Below, one piece after another: positions 8,641 through 16,798 of a stretch of DNA of 64,000 bases; the first letter of the stretch is position 1; each line of letters starts with the position of its first letter. The notes below the pieces were generated by a model. That model saw nothing but the letters and a program-made list of their open reading frames with translations. It was not told where the DNA came from and did no database searches. Position numbers and translations under genes: made by a program. This DNA is from Planctomycetota bacterium (GTDB taxonomy: Bacteria; Planctomycetota; UBA1135; GCA-002686595): NCBI GenBank assembly GCA_020853575.1, contig JADYYP010000016.1, forward strand, positions 1 to 64,000. The letters are read 5' to 3'.

Positions 8641-9252
8641 CTAAGCCGCGCGCTTGCGCCCGAGCATCAGATTGCGGATCTGCACGATCGGTCCGGGCAC
8701 GAAGCCGGCGATGAACTTGGCGTCGGCCAAGTGGATCGCGAAGGCCAACAGCAACGCGTTGCCGACCAGCGACAACCACCAGAAAAGCCGCGGGAAGTGG
8801 CTCTCTCCGGCGCGCTCGCTGGCCCACCACTGCAGGACGAAACGCGCCGACCAGAAGGCCTGACCGACGGCGGCGACCACGACCCAGGCCAGCGAAGACT
8901 CTTCGCGGTGCCTGAGCTCGTACACGCTGGCCGCGACCAACAGCGCGCCGGCGCCGAGAGCGAGCGCGCTCGCGACCCAACCCGACAATCCGCGGGCCTG
9001 CTCGCGCACGAACCCGATGTTGCGGCCGTAGATCAGCCCGTTGACGAAGTAACCGGCGAGCAGCACGTAGGTCTCGCGGCTCGCGGCGTACAACCCCAGC
9101 GTGATCGTGCCCAGCAGCGACAGGTACCAGAAGCTCGCGGGCGCCACGCTCTGCTTGGCGCGCTCACTGGCCCACCACTGCACGAAGAAGCGTGAGAAGA
9201 AGCAGGCGTTGCCGAGCCAGCCGCAAACGTCCCAGACGGTCCAGTCGCTCAC
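8641..9252 (-). CDS. Double LAB_N (lipid-A-disaccharide synthase N-terminal) membrane protein
   Basis: A 203-residue membrane protein made of two related halves. Each half contains the LAB_N signature, an aromatic FxxQWWxSE motif: RFFVQWWASERAKQS near residue 20 and RFVLQWWASERAGES near residue 132, both followed by FWxLSLxG. About six TM helices are expected. LAB_N proteins often sit next to lipid-linked sugar transferases and are thought to act in lipid A or undecaprenyl-phosphate-sugar handling. The GTG start at 9250-9252 overlaps the stop of the GT2 gene (GTGA), so translation is coupled. The tandem arrangement suggests an internal duplication giving a self-paired transporter-like bundle; that is inference. 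Confidence 0.85.
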   Translation of the reverse strand: MSDWTVWDVCGWLGNACFFSRFFVQWWASERAKQSVAPASFWYLSLLGTITLGLYAASRETYVLLAGYFVNGLIYGRNIGFVREQARGLSGWVASALALGAGALLVAASVYELRHREESSLAWVVVAAVGQAFWSARFVLQWWASERAGESHFPRLFWWLSLVGNALLLAFAIHLADAKFIAGFVPGPIVQIRNLMLGRKRAA

Positions 9253-10043
9253 GGCGCGCGCGTCACGTCGGAATCTTCGATGACGATCGGCGCGCGACGG
9301 ATGCGCGTGCGCATCCAGCGCACCGCCAGCAGGTCGCGCAACGCACGGAAGGCGCGGTTCATCACGCCGTACTTGGACACGCCGGCGCGCCGCGGATGGT
9401 GCGAAACCGGGTGCTCGATCACCTGGAAGCCGTAGTAGCGCAGCAAGGTCGGCATGAAGCGGTGCATGCCTTCGAAGTGCAACGGCACCTCGCGGATCGC
9501 CGCGGCGCGGAACACCTTGAGCGAGCAACCGGTGTCGCGGATCGAGTCCTGCGAGAGCCAATTGCGCACCGCGTTGGCGATCTTGGAGCTGGCGCGGCGC
9601 ACGAAGTCGTCGTTGCGCTTGAGGCGGTACCCGACCACGGCGTCGTTCGCGCCCAAGAGCTCGATCATCTTGGGCAAGTCGAGCGGATCGTTCTGCAAGT
9701 CGGCGTCGAGCGTGGCCACCAGCGGCGCGCGCGAGAACTGGATGCCCATGCGCATCGCGGTGGTCTGGCCGCAGTTGGCGGCGAAGAACACGCAGCGCAC
9801 GCGCGGATCGCGCCGGCGCAGCTCCTTCATCGTCTCCGTCGAGCCGTCGCGGCTGCCGTCGTCGACCAGGACCAGCTCCCAACGCGTGGCGTCGCCGAAC
9901 ACCTCGCACACGCGCTCGTAGAGCGGCACGAGGTTGTCCTTCTCGTTGTAGACCGGCGCCACCAGGCTCAACTCGACGCTGGCCGTCGGCGGCGTGGATC
10001 GCGCCGGCTGCGTGCGCTCGTCACGTTGGGTCTTGGAGGGCAT
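9249..10043 (-). CDS. GT2 polyprenyl-phosphate glycosyltransferase (ArnC/DPM1-like)
   Basis: About 264 residues. The GT-A fold motifs are visible: SLVAPVYNEKDNL, then LVLVDDGSRDGS, then TLDADLQNDP (the DxD-equivalent metal/nucleotide site), and a late region with RDTGCSLKVFR. These mark the family that moves a sugar from a nucleotide donor to undecaprenyl phosphate. No C-terminal TM pair is present, as in DPM1-type members. The ATG at 10041-10043 is chosen; another ATG at 10088 would add 15 residues. It is coupled to the LAB_N gene and divergent from the ArnT-like gene, suggesting a pathway that builds and then uses a lipid-linked sugar. Confidence 0.85.
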   Translation of the reverse strand: MPSKTQRDERTQPARSTPPTASVELSLVAPVYNEKDNLVPLYERVCEVFGDATRWELVLVDDGSRDGSTETMKELRRRDPRVRCVFFAANCGQTTAMRMGIQFSRAPLVATLDADLQNDPLDLPKMIELLGANDAVVGYRLKRNDDFVRRASSKIANAVRNWLSQDSIRDTGCSLKVFRAAAIREVPLHFEGMHRFMPTLLRYYGFQVIEHPVSHHPRRAGVSKYGVMNRAFRALRDLLAVRWMRTRIRRAPIVIEDSDVTRAP

Positions 10044-10101
10044 CCGCGGAGTTCGGGCTTGTCCCGACGGTTGCCGCCAGAGTAACAAGGGCCCTGGCCC
10101 C

Positions 10102-11784
10102 GTGAACGACTCGAATCGACCTCTCGCTCCGCGCTTCCCGTGGTGGATGCTGCTCGCGCCGCTGGTGCTGTCCGCGGCGCTGCGCGACCTGTGGGCGCCC
10201 GACGAGCCGCGCTACGCGATGGTCGCGCGTTGGATCTACGAACAGCGCGAGTTCTTGGTCATGCGACGCTGCGGCGAGCTGTATCCGGACAAGCCGCCGA
10301 TGCTGTACTGGATCGCCGGCTTGTGCGGGGTGCTCAGCGACTGGAGCACCTTCGCCATGCGCGGGGTCTCGCTGGTGTCGATGGCGCTCGTGGCCTGGAT
10401 CACGTCGCGCATGGCGCGGCGCTGGTTGGGAGAGCTCGAGGCCCAGTGGGCGCCGGTCTTGTTCCTGGGTTTCTTCATGATCGTCGAGATCGGTGGACGC
10501 CTACAGATCGACCCGCTGCTCACGCTGGGGTGCGTTGGAGCGCTGGAGTGCGCGACGACCCCCGCACGCGACGCACGCCACGCCACGCGACTGGTGCTCG
10601 GCGGCGCGCTGCTCGCCGCGCTCGGCACTTTCGCCAAAGGCCCTGTTGCTTTGGTCAACGTCGGACTTCCGCTGCTGGCGTTGCACTTCCTCGGGCCGCA
10701 GCCCGACGGCGCGCGCGCGCCGCGGCGCGTGTGGATCCTGGCGCTCGTCGTGAGCCTGTTGCCGGTCGCGACCTGGGCGGCGTCGGCCTCGCTGGTCGAG
10801 CCCGCGCTGTGGCGACCGCTGTTCCTCGGGCAACATCTCGAGCGCGCCGCGAAGGGCACGGCCCACCCCGGACCCCCGTGGCAGAACCTGTTGCGCATGC
10901 CGGCGCTGCTCCTGCCGTGGATCGCGCCCGTGCTGCTCGGACTGTGGGCGGCGAGCACCGCCATCATCGCGCGCTGGAAGAAGCGCTCCGCACACGCGGG
11001 GCTGCTGCGCGTCGGCCTGTGGTTCTGGGCGCTGTTCCTGTTCTTCTCGATCATCCCCACCAAGCGCGACATGTACTTGCTGTCGGCGTACCCGGCGTGT
11101 GCGCTGCTCGGCGCCCACGCATTGGCCGAGATGCTGCGCCGCGAGCGCATCGCGCGGGCGACCGCGCTCGTGCCGGTGGCGCTGTTCGCCGTGCTCGGTC
11201 TCGCGCTGGTGGCTGCGCTGCCGATCGCCGACGGACTCGCGACGCGCGCCCCCAAGCTGCAACCTTCACTGGCCGTGCTGTCCGAGCTGCGCGAACGGCA
11301 TCCCTCGCTCGGCGCGCGCAGCGTGATCGTCGGTGCGCTGTTCCTGTGCGGCGCGCTGGCCACGGCGTTCGCGTGGCGCTCGGGGCGCGTCGCACGCTGG
11401 GCGAACACCGTCGCGCTGGCCTGGCTCGGCGGTCTCGCGGCGCTGATCACGCTGATCATCCCGCTCGTCGATCCACTCAAGTCCGACCGCGGCACCGCGG
11501 CCTTGCTCGCGGTGCTTCCGCAGCGACCCAGCGAGATCCCCTGCTACGGCACCGCTCCCGACGGCGTGCGTTTCTACGGCGGCGGTCCGTGCTTCGAGGC
11601 CGAGCCAGCGGAGTGGAAGGACGGTCGATTCACGGCGCGCATGGAGCGCGAGGGTGCGCGGTTCCTGGCGTTGATCGAGGACGACAACTTCGCGCGCATG
11701 GCACCCGAGCTGCGCGAACGCCTGCGGATCCTGGCGGAGGATCGCGTCGGGTCTCGACGCATCCTGGTGCTCGGCGCGAAGTGA
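10102..11784 (+). CDS. ArnT-like GT39 family glycosyltransferase
   Basis: A 560-residue polytopic membrane enzyme. The first extracytoplasmic loop has the family motif LWAPDEPRYAMVAR with the Asp-Glu pair used for catalysis in ArnT/PMT enzymes, followed by KPPMLYW. About 11-13 TM helices fill residues 10-460, and a soluble C-terminal domain (about 470-560) follows. ArnT transfers a sugar from undecaprenyl phosphate to lipid A; the substrate here is unknown. The GTG start at 10102 lies after AAGG and gives the correct N-terminus before the first TM helix. It is divergent from the GT2/LAB_N genes and convergent with the histidine kinase gene, 10 bp away. Confidence 0.85.
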   Translation: MNDSNRPLAPRFPWWMLLAPLVLSAALRDLWAPDEPRYAMVARWIYEQREFLVMRRCGELYPDKPPMLYWIAGLCGVLSDWSTFAMRGVSLVSMALVAWITSRMARRWLGELEAQWAPVLFLGFFMIVEIGGRLQIDPLLTLGCVGALECATTPARDARHATRLVLGGALLAALGTFAKGPVALVNVGLPLLALHFLGPQPDGARAPRRVWILALVVSLLPVATWAASASLVEPALWRPLFLGQHLERAAKGTAHPGPPWQNLLRMPALLLPWIAPVLLGLWAASTAIIARWKKRSAHAGLLRVGLWFWALFLFFSIIPTKRDMYLLSAYPACALLGAHALAEMLRRERIARATALVPVALFAVLGLALVAALPIADGLATRAPKLQPSLAVLSELRERHPSLGARSVIVGALFLCGALATAFAWRSGRVARWANTVALAWLGGLAALITLIIPLVDPLKSDRGTAALLAVLPQRPSEIPCYGTAPDGVRFYGGGPCFEAEPAEWKDGRFTARMEREGARFLALIEDDNFARMAPELRERLRILAEDRVGSRRILVLGAK

Positions 11785-11794
11785 GCGCAGTCGC

Positions 11795-13231
11795 CTAGGC
11801 CGCCGCGTTGTCGCCGCGACGGTTGCGCGGCAGGTCGACACGGAAGCGCGCTCCGCCCAGGGGCGCGGTCTCGACCACCACCGTTCCGCCGTGGGTGTGC
11901 ACGGCCTTGGCGACGATCGACAGTCCCAGCCCGTAGCCCGCGCGCCGCCCCTTGCTCGTCGGCCCGCGGTAGAACGGCTCGAAGATCTTCTCGCGCTGAT
12001 CGGGGGACACGCCCGGACCCGAATCGTCGACCAGGATGCGCACGCGCTCGCCCTGGCCCTCGAGGTCGAGCCGCACCTTGCCGCCGCTCGGCGTGTAGTC
12101 GATCGCATTGGCCACGAGGTTGGACACCACCAACCACAGCGCCTCGCGGTCCCCGAAGATCGTCAGGTCGCCGTGCTCGTTGAGCTCGAGCGTCGTGCCG
12201 CGCCGCTCGGCGTGCGCACGCTCGCGCCGCAAGCGCACCTGGGCCTCCTGGCCGAGGTCGAAGGCCTCGTCGAGGCGCGCCGCGCCGCTCTGCCCGAGCG
12301 ACACCAGCGTCATCAAGTTCCCGATCGCGTGTCCGATGTCTCGCAGCTCCTCGAGATGGCTCTTGAGCACGCGCCGGTACTCCTCGGCGTCGCCCTGGCT
12401 CATCAAGGCGACCTCGGTCTCGCCGATCAGGTTCTGCAGCGGTGAGCCCAGCTCGTGCGCGAGGCCCGCGGTCATCAGGCGCGTGCGCTCCTGCTCCGAG
12501 TGGATGTTGTCGAGCATCGTGCCCAAGGCATGCACCAGCTCGGCGATCTCGCTGGGAACGTCGCCGGGCTCGATGTGCACGCTTTCGTGGGATTCGCGCA
12601 CCGAGCGCGCGCTGACCGCCAGATCGTGCATGTAGCCGCAGGCCTTGCGGATGAAGTACTTGCCCGAGGCAAAGGCGCCGAAACCCGAGACCAAGGCCAG
12701 GGCCAGCGAGACCGCGAGGAAGCGCAGACCCTCGCGGAACTGCTGCTCACCGCTGATCACGACGCCCACGAAGATGCCGCTGGGGAAGCTGTGGGTGCGC
12801 GAGTAGAGCCGGTGGTCGAGGTGCAGCGTCTGGTCGGTCGGTCGTGCGTCGGGCTCGGCCAAGTTCAGCAGCTCGAGCGCTCCGAAGTCACCCAGCCGGC
12901 GGCCGTCGGTCGCATCCCACACGCGCACGGCCAGCGGATTGTCCAGGTGCTCGGCCTGCAAGGCCAACACCACCTGCGCGAAGTCCGCGCGGCGCGCCTC
13001 GAACGCCTGGGCGTCGACAGAGCGCGACTCGAGCCCTTCGGTCGGCTCGAAACGCGCCTGCAGCTCGCTCAATTCCTCGTACACCAACGACTCGAGCACG
13101 CGCGCCTTGGAGCGGAACACCTCGCTGGCCGCGTAGCCCGAGATCAACAGCACGCAGACCATCGTGGTGGCCGCGAACCACCACGTCGCACGCTCGGCGA
13201 TCGACCAGGCCTGCGGAGTGTCCGCGGTCAC
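11795..13231 (-). CDS. Sensor histidine kinase
   Basis: A 478-residue membrane kinase. TM helices at about 18-34 and 170-188 flank a periplasmic sensor of about 135 residues. A HAMP-like linker is followed by the dimerisation domain with phospho-accepting His259 in GLAHELGSPLQN. The ATPase domain has the N box (NLVANAIDYTPSGG), the G1 box (DDSGPGVS), the F box (EKIFEPFYR) and the G2 box (GYGLGLSI). The GTG start overlaps the response regulator stop (GTGA), so the two are translated together. The signal sensed is unknown. Confidence 0.9.
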   Translation of the reverse strand: MTADTPQAWSIAERATWWFAATTMVCVLLISGYAASEVFRSKARVLESLVYEELSELQARFEPTEGLESRSVDAQAFEARRADFAQVVLALQAEHLDNPLAVRVWDATDGRRLGDFGALELLNLAEPDARPTDQTLHLDHRLYSRTHSFPSGIFVGVVISGEQQFREGLRFLAVSLALALVSGFGAFASGKYFIRKACGYMHDLAVSARSVRESHESVHIEPGDVPSEIAELVHALGTMLDNIHSEQERTRLMTAGLAHELGSPLQNLIGETEVALMSQGDAEEYRRVLKSHLEELRDIGHAIGNLMTLVSLGQSGAARLDEAFDLGQEAQVRLRRERAHAERRGTTLELNEHGDLTIFGDREALWLVVSNLVANAIDYTPSGGKVRLDLEGQGERVRILVDDSGPGVSPDQREKIFEPFYRGPTSKGRRAGYGLGLSIVAKAVHTHGGTVVVETAPLGGARFRVDLPRNRRGDNAAA

Positions 13232-13908
13232 CGGCGCTCCCTGATCGGCGCGAGTCGATAGCCCTCACCGACCACGGTCTCGATCAAGGGCGTGCCGTGG
13301 CGATCGACGCGCCGGCGCAGGCGCGCGACGAGCGCGTCGACCACGTTGGTCTCGGGGTCGAAGTTGATCCCCCACACGACCTTGAGCAACTCGGTGCGCG
13401 TCACGGTGCGCCCCTTGGCTTCGGCGAGCATGCGCAGCAGGTCGAATTCCTTCGGACTGAGATCGATGCGTTCGTTGCCGCGCTCCACGATGCGCCGCGT
13501 GGCGTCGATGCGCAGGTCGCCGAACTCGAACACCGGCACGCTGCGCCGACGGCGCACGACCGCTTCGATGCGCGCGAGCAACTCGTCGAACTCGAAGGGC
13601 TTGAGGATGTAGTCGTCGGCTCCGGTGCGCAGGCCCTTCACGCGGTCTTCGACGCCGCGGCGCGCGGTGACGAAGATCACCGGGATGTCCGAACCGCGCC
13701 GGCGCAGTTCCTCGAGGAACTCCAGGCCGCTCTTCCCGGGCATCATCACGTCGAGCAGGATCAAGTCCGGTCGCTCCGTCGCCGCATCGAGCACGCTGAG
13801 CGCTTCGTTGCCGTCGGAAGCCGAAATGCTGGCGATGCCATGGGCCTCGAGTCCCTTGGCGACGAAACCGCGCAACTTGGGATCATCGTCGACGATCAGG
13901 ATCTTCAC
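13228..13908 (-). CDS. OmpR-family response regulator
   Basis: A 226-residue two-domain regulator. The receiver domain (1-115) has acidic residues VDDDP, phospho-acceptor Asp53 in LLDVMMPG, Thr and Lys in VTAR and KPFEFDEL. The winged-helix output domain (about 130-222) shows LSPKEFDLLRMLAEAKG and RLRRRVD with the terminal VVGEGYRL. The GTG at 13906-13908 is chosen because GCAGGAG lies just upstream and the receiver begins immediately (VKILIVDDD). It is first in a two-gene operon with the histidine kinase. Confidence 0.93.
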   Translation of the reverse strand: MKILIVDDDPKLRGFVAKGLEAHGIASISASDGNEALSVLDAATERPDLILLDVMMPGKSGLEFLEELRRRGSDIPVIFVTARRGVEDRVKGLRTGADDYILKPFEFDELLARIEAVVRRRRSVPVFEFGDLRIDATRRIVERGNERIDLSPKEFDLLRMLAEAKGRTVTRTELLKVVWGINFDPETNVVDALVARLRRRVDRHGTPLIETVVGEGYRLAPIRERR

Positions 13909-14118
13909 GCTCGCTCCTGCGTACGGGGAAGGGGCCGCGAGTATACGCAGCGGAAAACGGGTCCACCCCCCGCCGCGTCGCCGCGCGCGGGAGGTGGAGT
14001 GCAGCGGCAGCCAGGTCTGGGAGGCCGAGAGGCGGTCACGCTCTCGTCGTCCAGCGCCCTGCGGGTGAGGGAGCATCCGAGCGCTCGAGCGCTCGCATGC
14101 TCAGTGCTCCCCGGTCTC

Positions 14119-14796
14119 TCAGCCGCGCGCGCACCAGGCCGGCATCTTGGCCAGGTGCTCGCGCGCGGCCTTCTCGGCCTGCTCCTTGGGCATCTTCAAA
14201 TGCTCCATGAAGTAGCCGTGCACGGTGCCCTGGAAGACCTGCTCGTAGGGCCGCAGCACGCCCTTCTCGTCGACGCAGTAGGCGCAGTACATCTGACCCG
14301 GCGCGGCGTTCGTCAGCGGCATGCCGCAGGACTGGCACGACTCGAGCTTGACCGGCGCGTAGAACGTCAGAACGTAGCCGTCGGGATCGACGACCACGGT
14401 GTCGCGCAGCCCGTAGAACTGCGTCGTCGGCGGGAGCACCGGCTCGAGACCGCGCTGACGCAACTGCGCGTGGTACGCGTCCACATCGGGCACGGCGATG
14501 AACAGGTTGACGCCCGCTCCGTGCGTGCCCTTGGCGAAGGCCGCGGCCTGCGCGGACCAGAACTTGGCCGCGACCGGGCTCATCGCGTGCATCTTCTCGC
14601 ATTCGCCCGGCGGCAGCGCTTGGCCGAGCATGATCACTTGGCCATCGAGCACCAAGCTGGCCCACATCGGCTGACCTTCGCTCGGCCAACACTCGTTGAG
14701 CTTGTAGCCGAGCTTGTCGCGGTAGAACGCGAGCGACGCATTCATGTTCGAGACGTTGAGGGACACGGAGTTGGGGAACATCTGGGAAGAGCTCAT
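14119..14796 (-). CDS. VOC (glyoxalase-fold) protein with C-terminal zinc ribbon
   Basis: A 225-residue fusion. Residues 1-150 form a VOC/glyoxalase domain (SVSLNVSNMNASLAFYRDKLG at the start, VDPDGYVLTFYAP at the end), a fold used by metal-dependent lyases, dioxygenases and antibiotic-binding proteins. Residues about 153-225 form a putative zinc ribbon (CQSCGMPL ... YCAYCVDEKG) followed by a helical tail typical of the Zn_ribbon_2 family. The exact substrate cannot be read from the sequence. It stands alone on the minus strand. Confidence 0.8.
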   Translation of the reverse strand: MSSSQMFPNSVSLNVSNMNASLAFYRDKLGYKLNECWPSEGQPMWASLVLDGQVIMLGQALPPGECEKMHAMSPVAAKFWSAQAAAFAKGTHGAGVNLFIAVPDVDAYHAQLRQRGLEPVLPPTTQFYGLRDTVVVDPDGYVLTFYAPVKLESCQSCGMPLTNAAPGQMYCAYCVDEKGVLRPYEQVFQGTVHGYFMEHLKMPKEQAEKAAREHLAKMPAWCARG

Positions 14797-14963
14797 GGAA
14801 ACCTCGCGAAGGTGAGTGCCCTGGCCGCAGGGCGGGGACTCCAGTGGGGCTCGGACATTGTTCCGCGCGCCGCGAGCGCCGGGGAGACAATCGCCAAGAG
14901 CTCGCGTTCGAGTTGAAGCGTGCGCGAGCCACGAACCGCTTTGGAGTCGGTCCCCCGAACGAA

Positions 14964-14993
14964 CGAGGGGATGCGCCCAAACGCATCCCCTCG
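14964..14993 (-). terminator. Hairpin terminator after the P-domain protein gene
   Basis: A perfect 12-bp inverted repeat (14964-14975 with 14982-14993) has a 6-nt loop CCCAAA. It lies 32 bp beyond the stop of the leftward gene ending at 15025. There is no long U tract after it, so it may act with other factors. Confidence 0.6.
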
Positions 14994-15024
14994 CTCTCGA
15001 TCCGCGTGCGAATCCGCGCCGCGG

Positions 15025-16623
15025 TCAGGGCTGGAAGGTCACGCGCAACCCGTTGGAGGTGGCGATGTTCTTCGAGCCGTTGCCGTTGTCACGATTCCAA
15101 CCCTGCAGGTAGAGCGTGTCCCCCGCCACGAACGGCGCGCCGAGCGTGCTCGGGTTGGCGGCGATGAAGGCCAAGAGGTCCACCGACAGCGCGCCGTCGC
15201 AGGCTCCCGTGGTGCCCGACGTGGCTCCCAGCGGATTGAGCAGGCGCTTGCGCGGAGCGGTCGTGCACAGGGTGGCGCTGCCGCTGCCGAAGGGGATCGA
15301 CGCGGGTCCGAAGCCATAGAACATGCCGCCCGTGCGCAGGCCGTCGGCGTTGATCATCGCCACCGTGAAACCGCTGCTCGCCGCCACCGAAGGCGTGCCG
15401 CTGAAGCTCATCACCGGCGTGCAACCGTTGACGCTGAGCGCGGACACGCAGTAGGTCGAGGGATCGATCGAGCCGCTCGTGCGGCGCAGTTGCAGGCCGT
15501 TGACCGAGGCGAAGCCGGTGTTGGTCGCGACCGCGATGGTGATCGAGCCGCCGGTGACGACCGTCGTGTCGCGCACGAAGGTCACGCCTTCGACGTGCGA
15601 GCCGCTCCACGTCGCGCCACCGCAGGTTTGCGTTCCCGCGACGCCGCCGGAGATCGTGACGTCGGTCAGGAAGCCCGTGCGATTGTCCGGCGCCCAGGCG
15701 TACACGATCACCTCGTAGGTGCCACTCGGAACACCGTTGATGGTGTAGCTGCTCGAGGGCGAGGGATCGGCGACATCGTCGAGCAAGGCCGCGTCATCGC
15801 CGCTCGTGCCGGCGTTGTCGAACGTGAACGGACCGGCGAGGCCCGAGATCGTCATCGAGGTCGCGAAGCCCGACAAGTCGACGAGCGGCGCGTTCGAGGG
15901 CGACGGCGAGATCGCATTCCAAACGCCAGCGACGCCGGCGCCCGCATAGGCGGGACTGGGAACTCCCGCGGCGGACCCCGACGCGTCGTCGAAGTCGATG
16001 TTGCACGCCGCGACCACTTCCGCGCCCTGGATCGACCAGCTCGCGAGCGCTCCGACGTCACCCGACACCCAGTCGTAGACGCGCAGCGTGTAAGTGCCCC
16101 CGGGCACCACCGGAATCGCCGACAGGGGATCGTTGGTGATGCCGAGATTGCCGGTGGGCCACAGACCGCCCGCGGTGCCGAAGTGCGGCGCGTAGGTGCC
16201 GGCCGCGATCGGATTGGGCAGCGTGCCAGGGAAAGGCGCTCCGGCATCGGAGATCGTGATCGTGTTGGCGGCGTTGAAGTCGGAGCTCGAGCCCGCGCCC
16301 GTGCCGGTGAAGCCCAAGCGCGTGATCACGTTGTGCTTGCCGCCGTTGGGATCCTCGAGCACGAAATGGACATCGCCCACCCAGCTGTGCGCGAGACCCG
16401 TGAAGGTCAGCGAGGCGATCGTAGCCGCGCCGCTGGGCAGCGTGACCGAGCTGGCACTCGAATTGGGCGGCAAGGCCGTGGCCCATATGCCACCGCCGCC
16501 CGTGCCCGAGGCCGGAATGGCCATCGGACCGTTCGAAACGGAATAGGTTTGCGCCGAGGCAAACGGTGCGAGCACTGCAAACGAAGCAGCGAGCACGGAG
16601 AAAGGGATGGAGGGAAGCTTCAT
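15025..16623 (-). CDS. Secreted P-domain protein with planctomycete-type C-terminal domain
   Basis: A 532-residue secreted protein. It has a signal peptide (1-24, ending FASAQ) and then a proprotein-convertase P-domain-like jelly roll (about 50-200; TFTGLAHSWVGDVHFVLEDP and YTLRVYDWVSGDVGALASW). A second beta-sandwich region (about 205-400) may bind carbohydrate. The C-terminal domain (about 410-532) begins STYCVSALSVNGC and ends NGLRVTFQP. The ATG at 16621-16623 is preceded by CCAGGAGC, a good ribosome binding site. The P-domain usually sits in subtilisin-like proteases, but no protease domain is present. It is expected in the periplasm, outer surface or medium. Confidence 0.85.
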   Translation of the reverse strand: MKLPSIPFSVLAASFAVLAPFASAQTYSVSNGPMAIPASGTGGGGIWATALPPNSSASSVTLPSGAATIASLTFTGLAHSWVGDVHFVLEDPNGGKHNVITRLGFTGTGAGSSSDFNAANTITISDAGAPFPGTLPNPIAAGTYAPHFGTAGGLWPTGNLGITNDPLSAIPVVPGGTYTLRVYDWVSGDVGALASWSIQGAEVVAACNIDFDDASGSAAGVPSPAYAGAGVAGVWNAISPSPSNAPLVDLSGFATSMTISGLAGPFTFDNAGTSGDDAALLDDVADPSPSSSYTINGVPSGTYEVIVYAWAPDNRTGFLTDVTISGGVAGTQTCGGATWSGSHVEGVTFVRDTTVVTGGSITIAVATNTGFASVNGLQLRRTSGSIDPSTYCVSALSVNGCTPVMSFSGTPSVAASSGFTVAMINADGLRTGGMFYGFGPASIPFGSGSATLCTTAPRKRLLNPLGATSGTTGACDGALSVDLLAFIAANPSTLGAPFVAGDTLYLQGWNRDNGNGSKNIATSNGLRVTFQP

Positions 16624-16798
16624 CGAATTGCTCCTGGAGAAACAGTGTCGAATTGTCAGTTGCCCCCAACGCGGCGGGATACCGCGGGCGAGCGGGTCCG
16701 TTTGTACACGGCCCTGCGGATTGGCGTCAGGGGGAATTTCCAGTCGCGACGCGAGTCGCGTCAGAAACGCGCCGCGCCGCGAGCATGGCGCGAGCAAT

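Noticed and set aside
784..9195. Very long open frames on the plus strand (929 and 1854 codons)
   Set aside because: They lie antisense to well-supported genes (CHAT protein, lpxA, mnmH) and have Arg/Ala-rich composition without domains, a normal effect of high GC at third positions.
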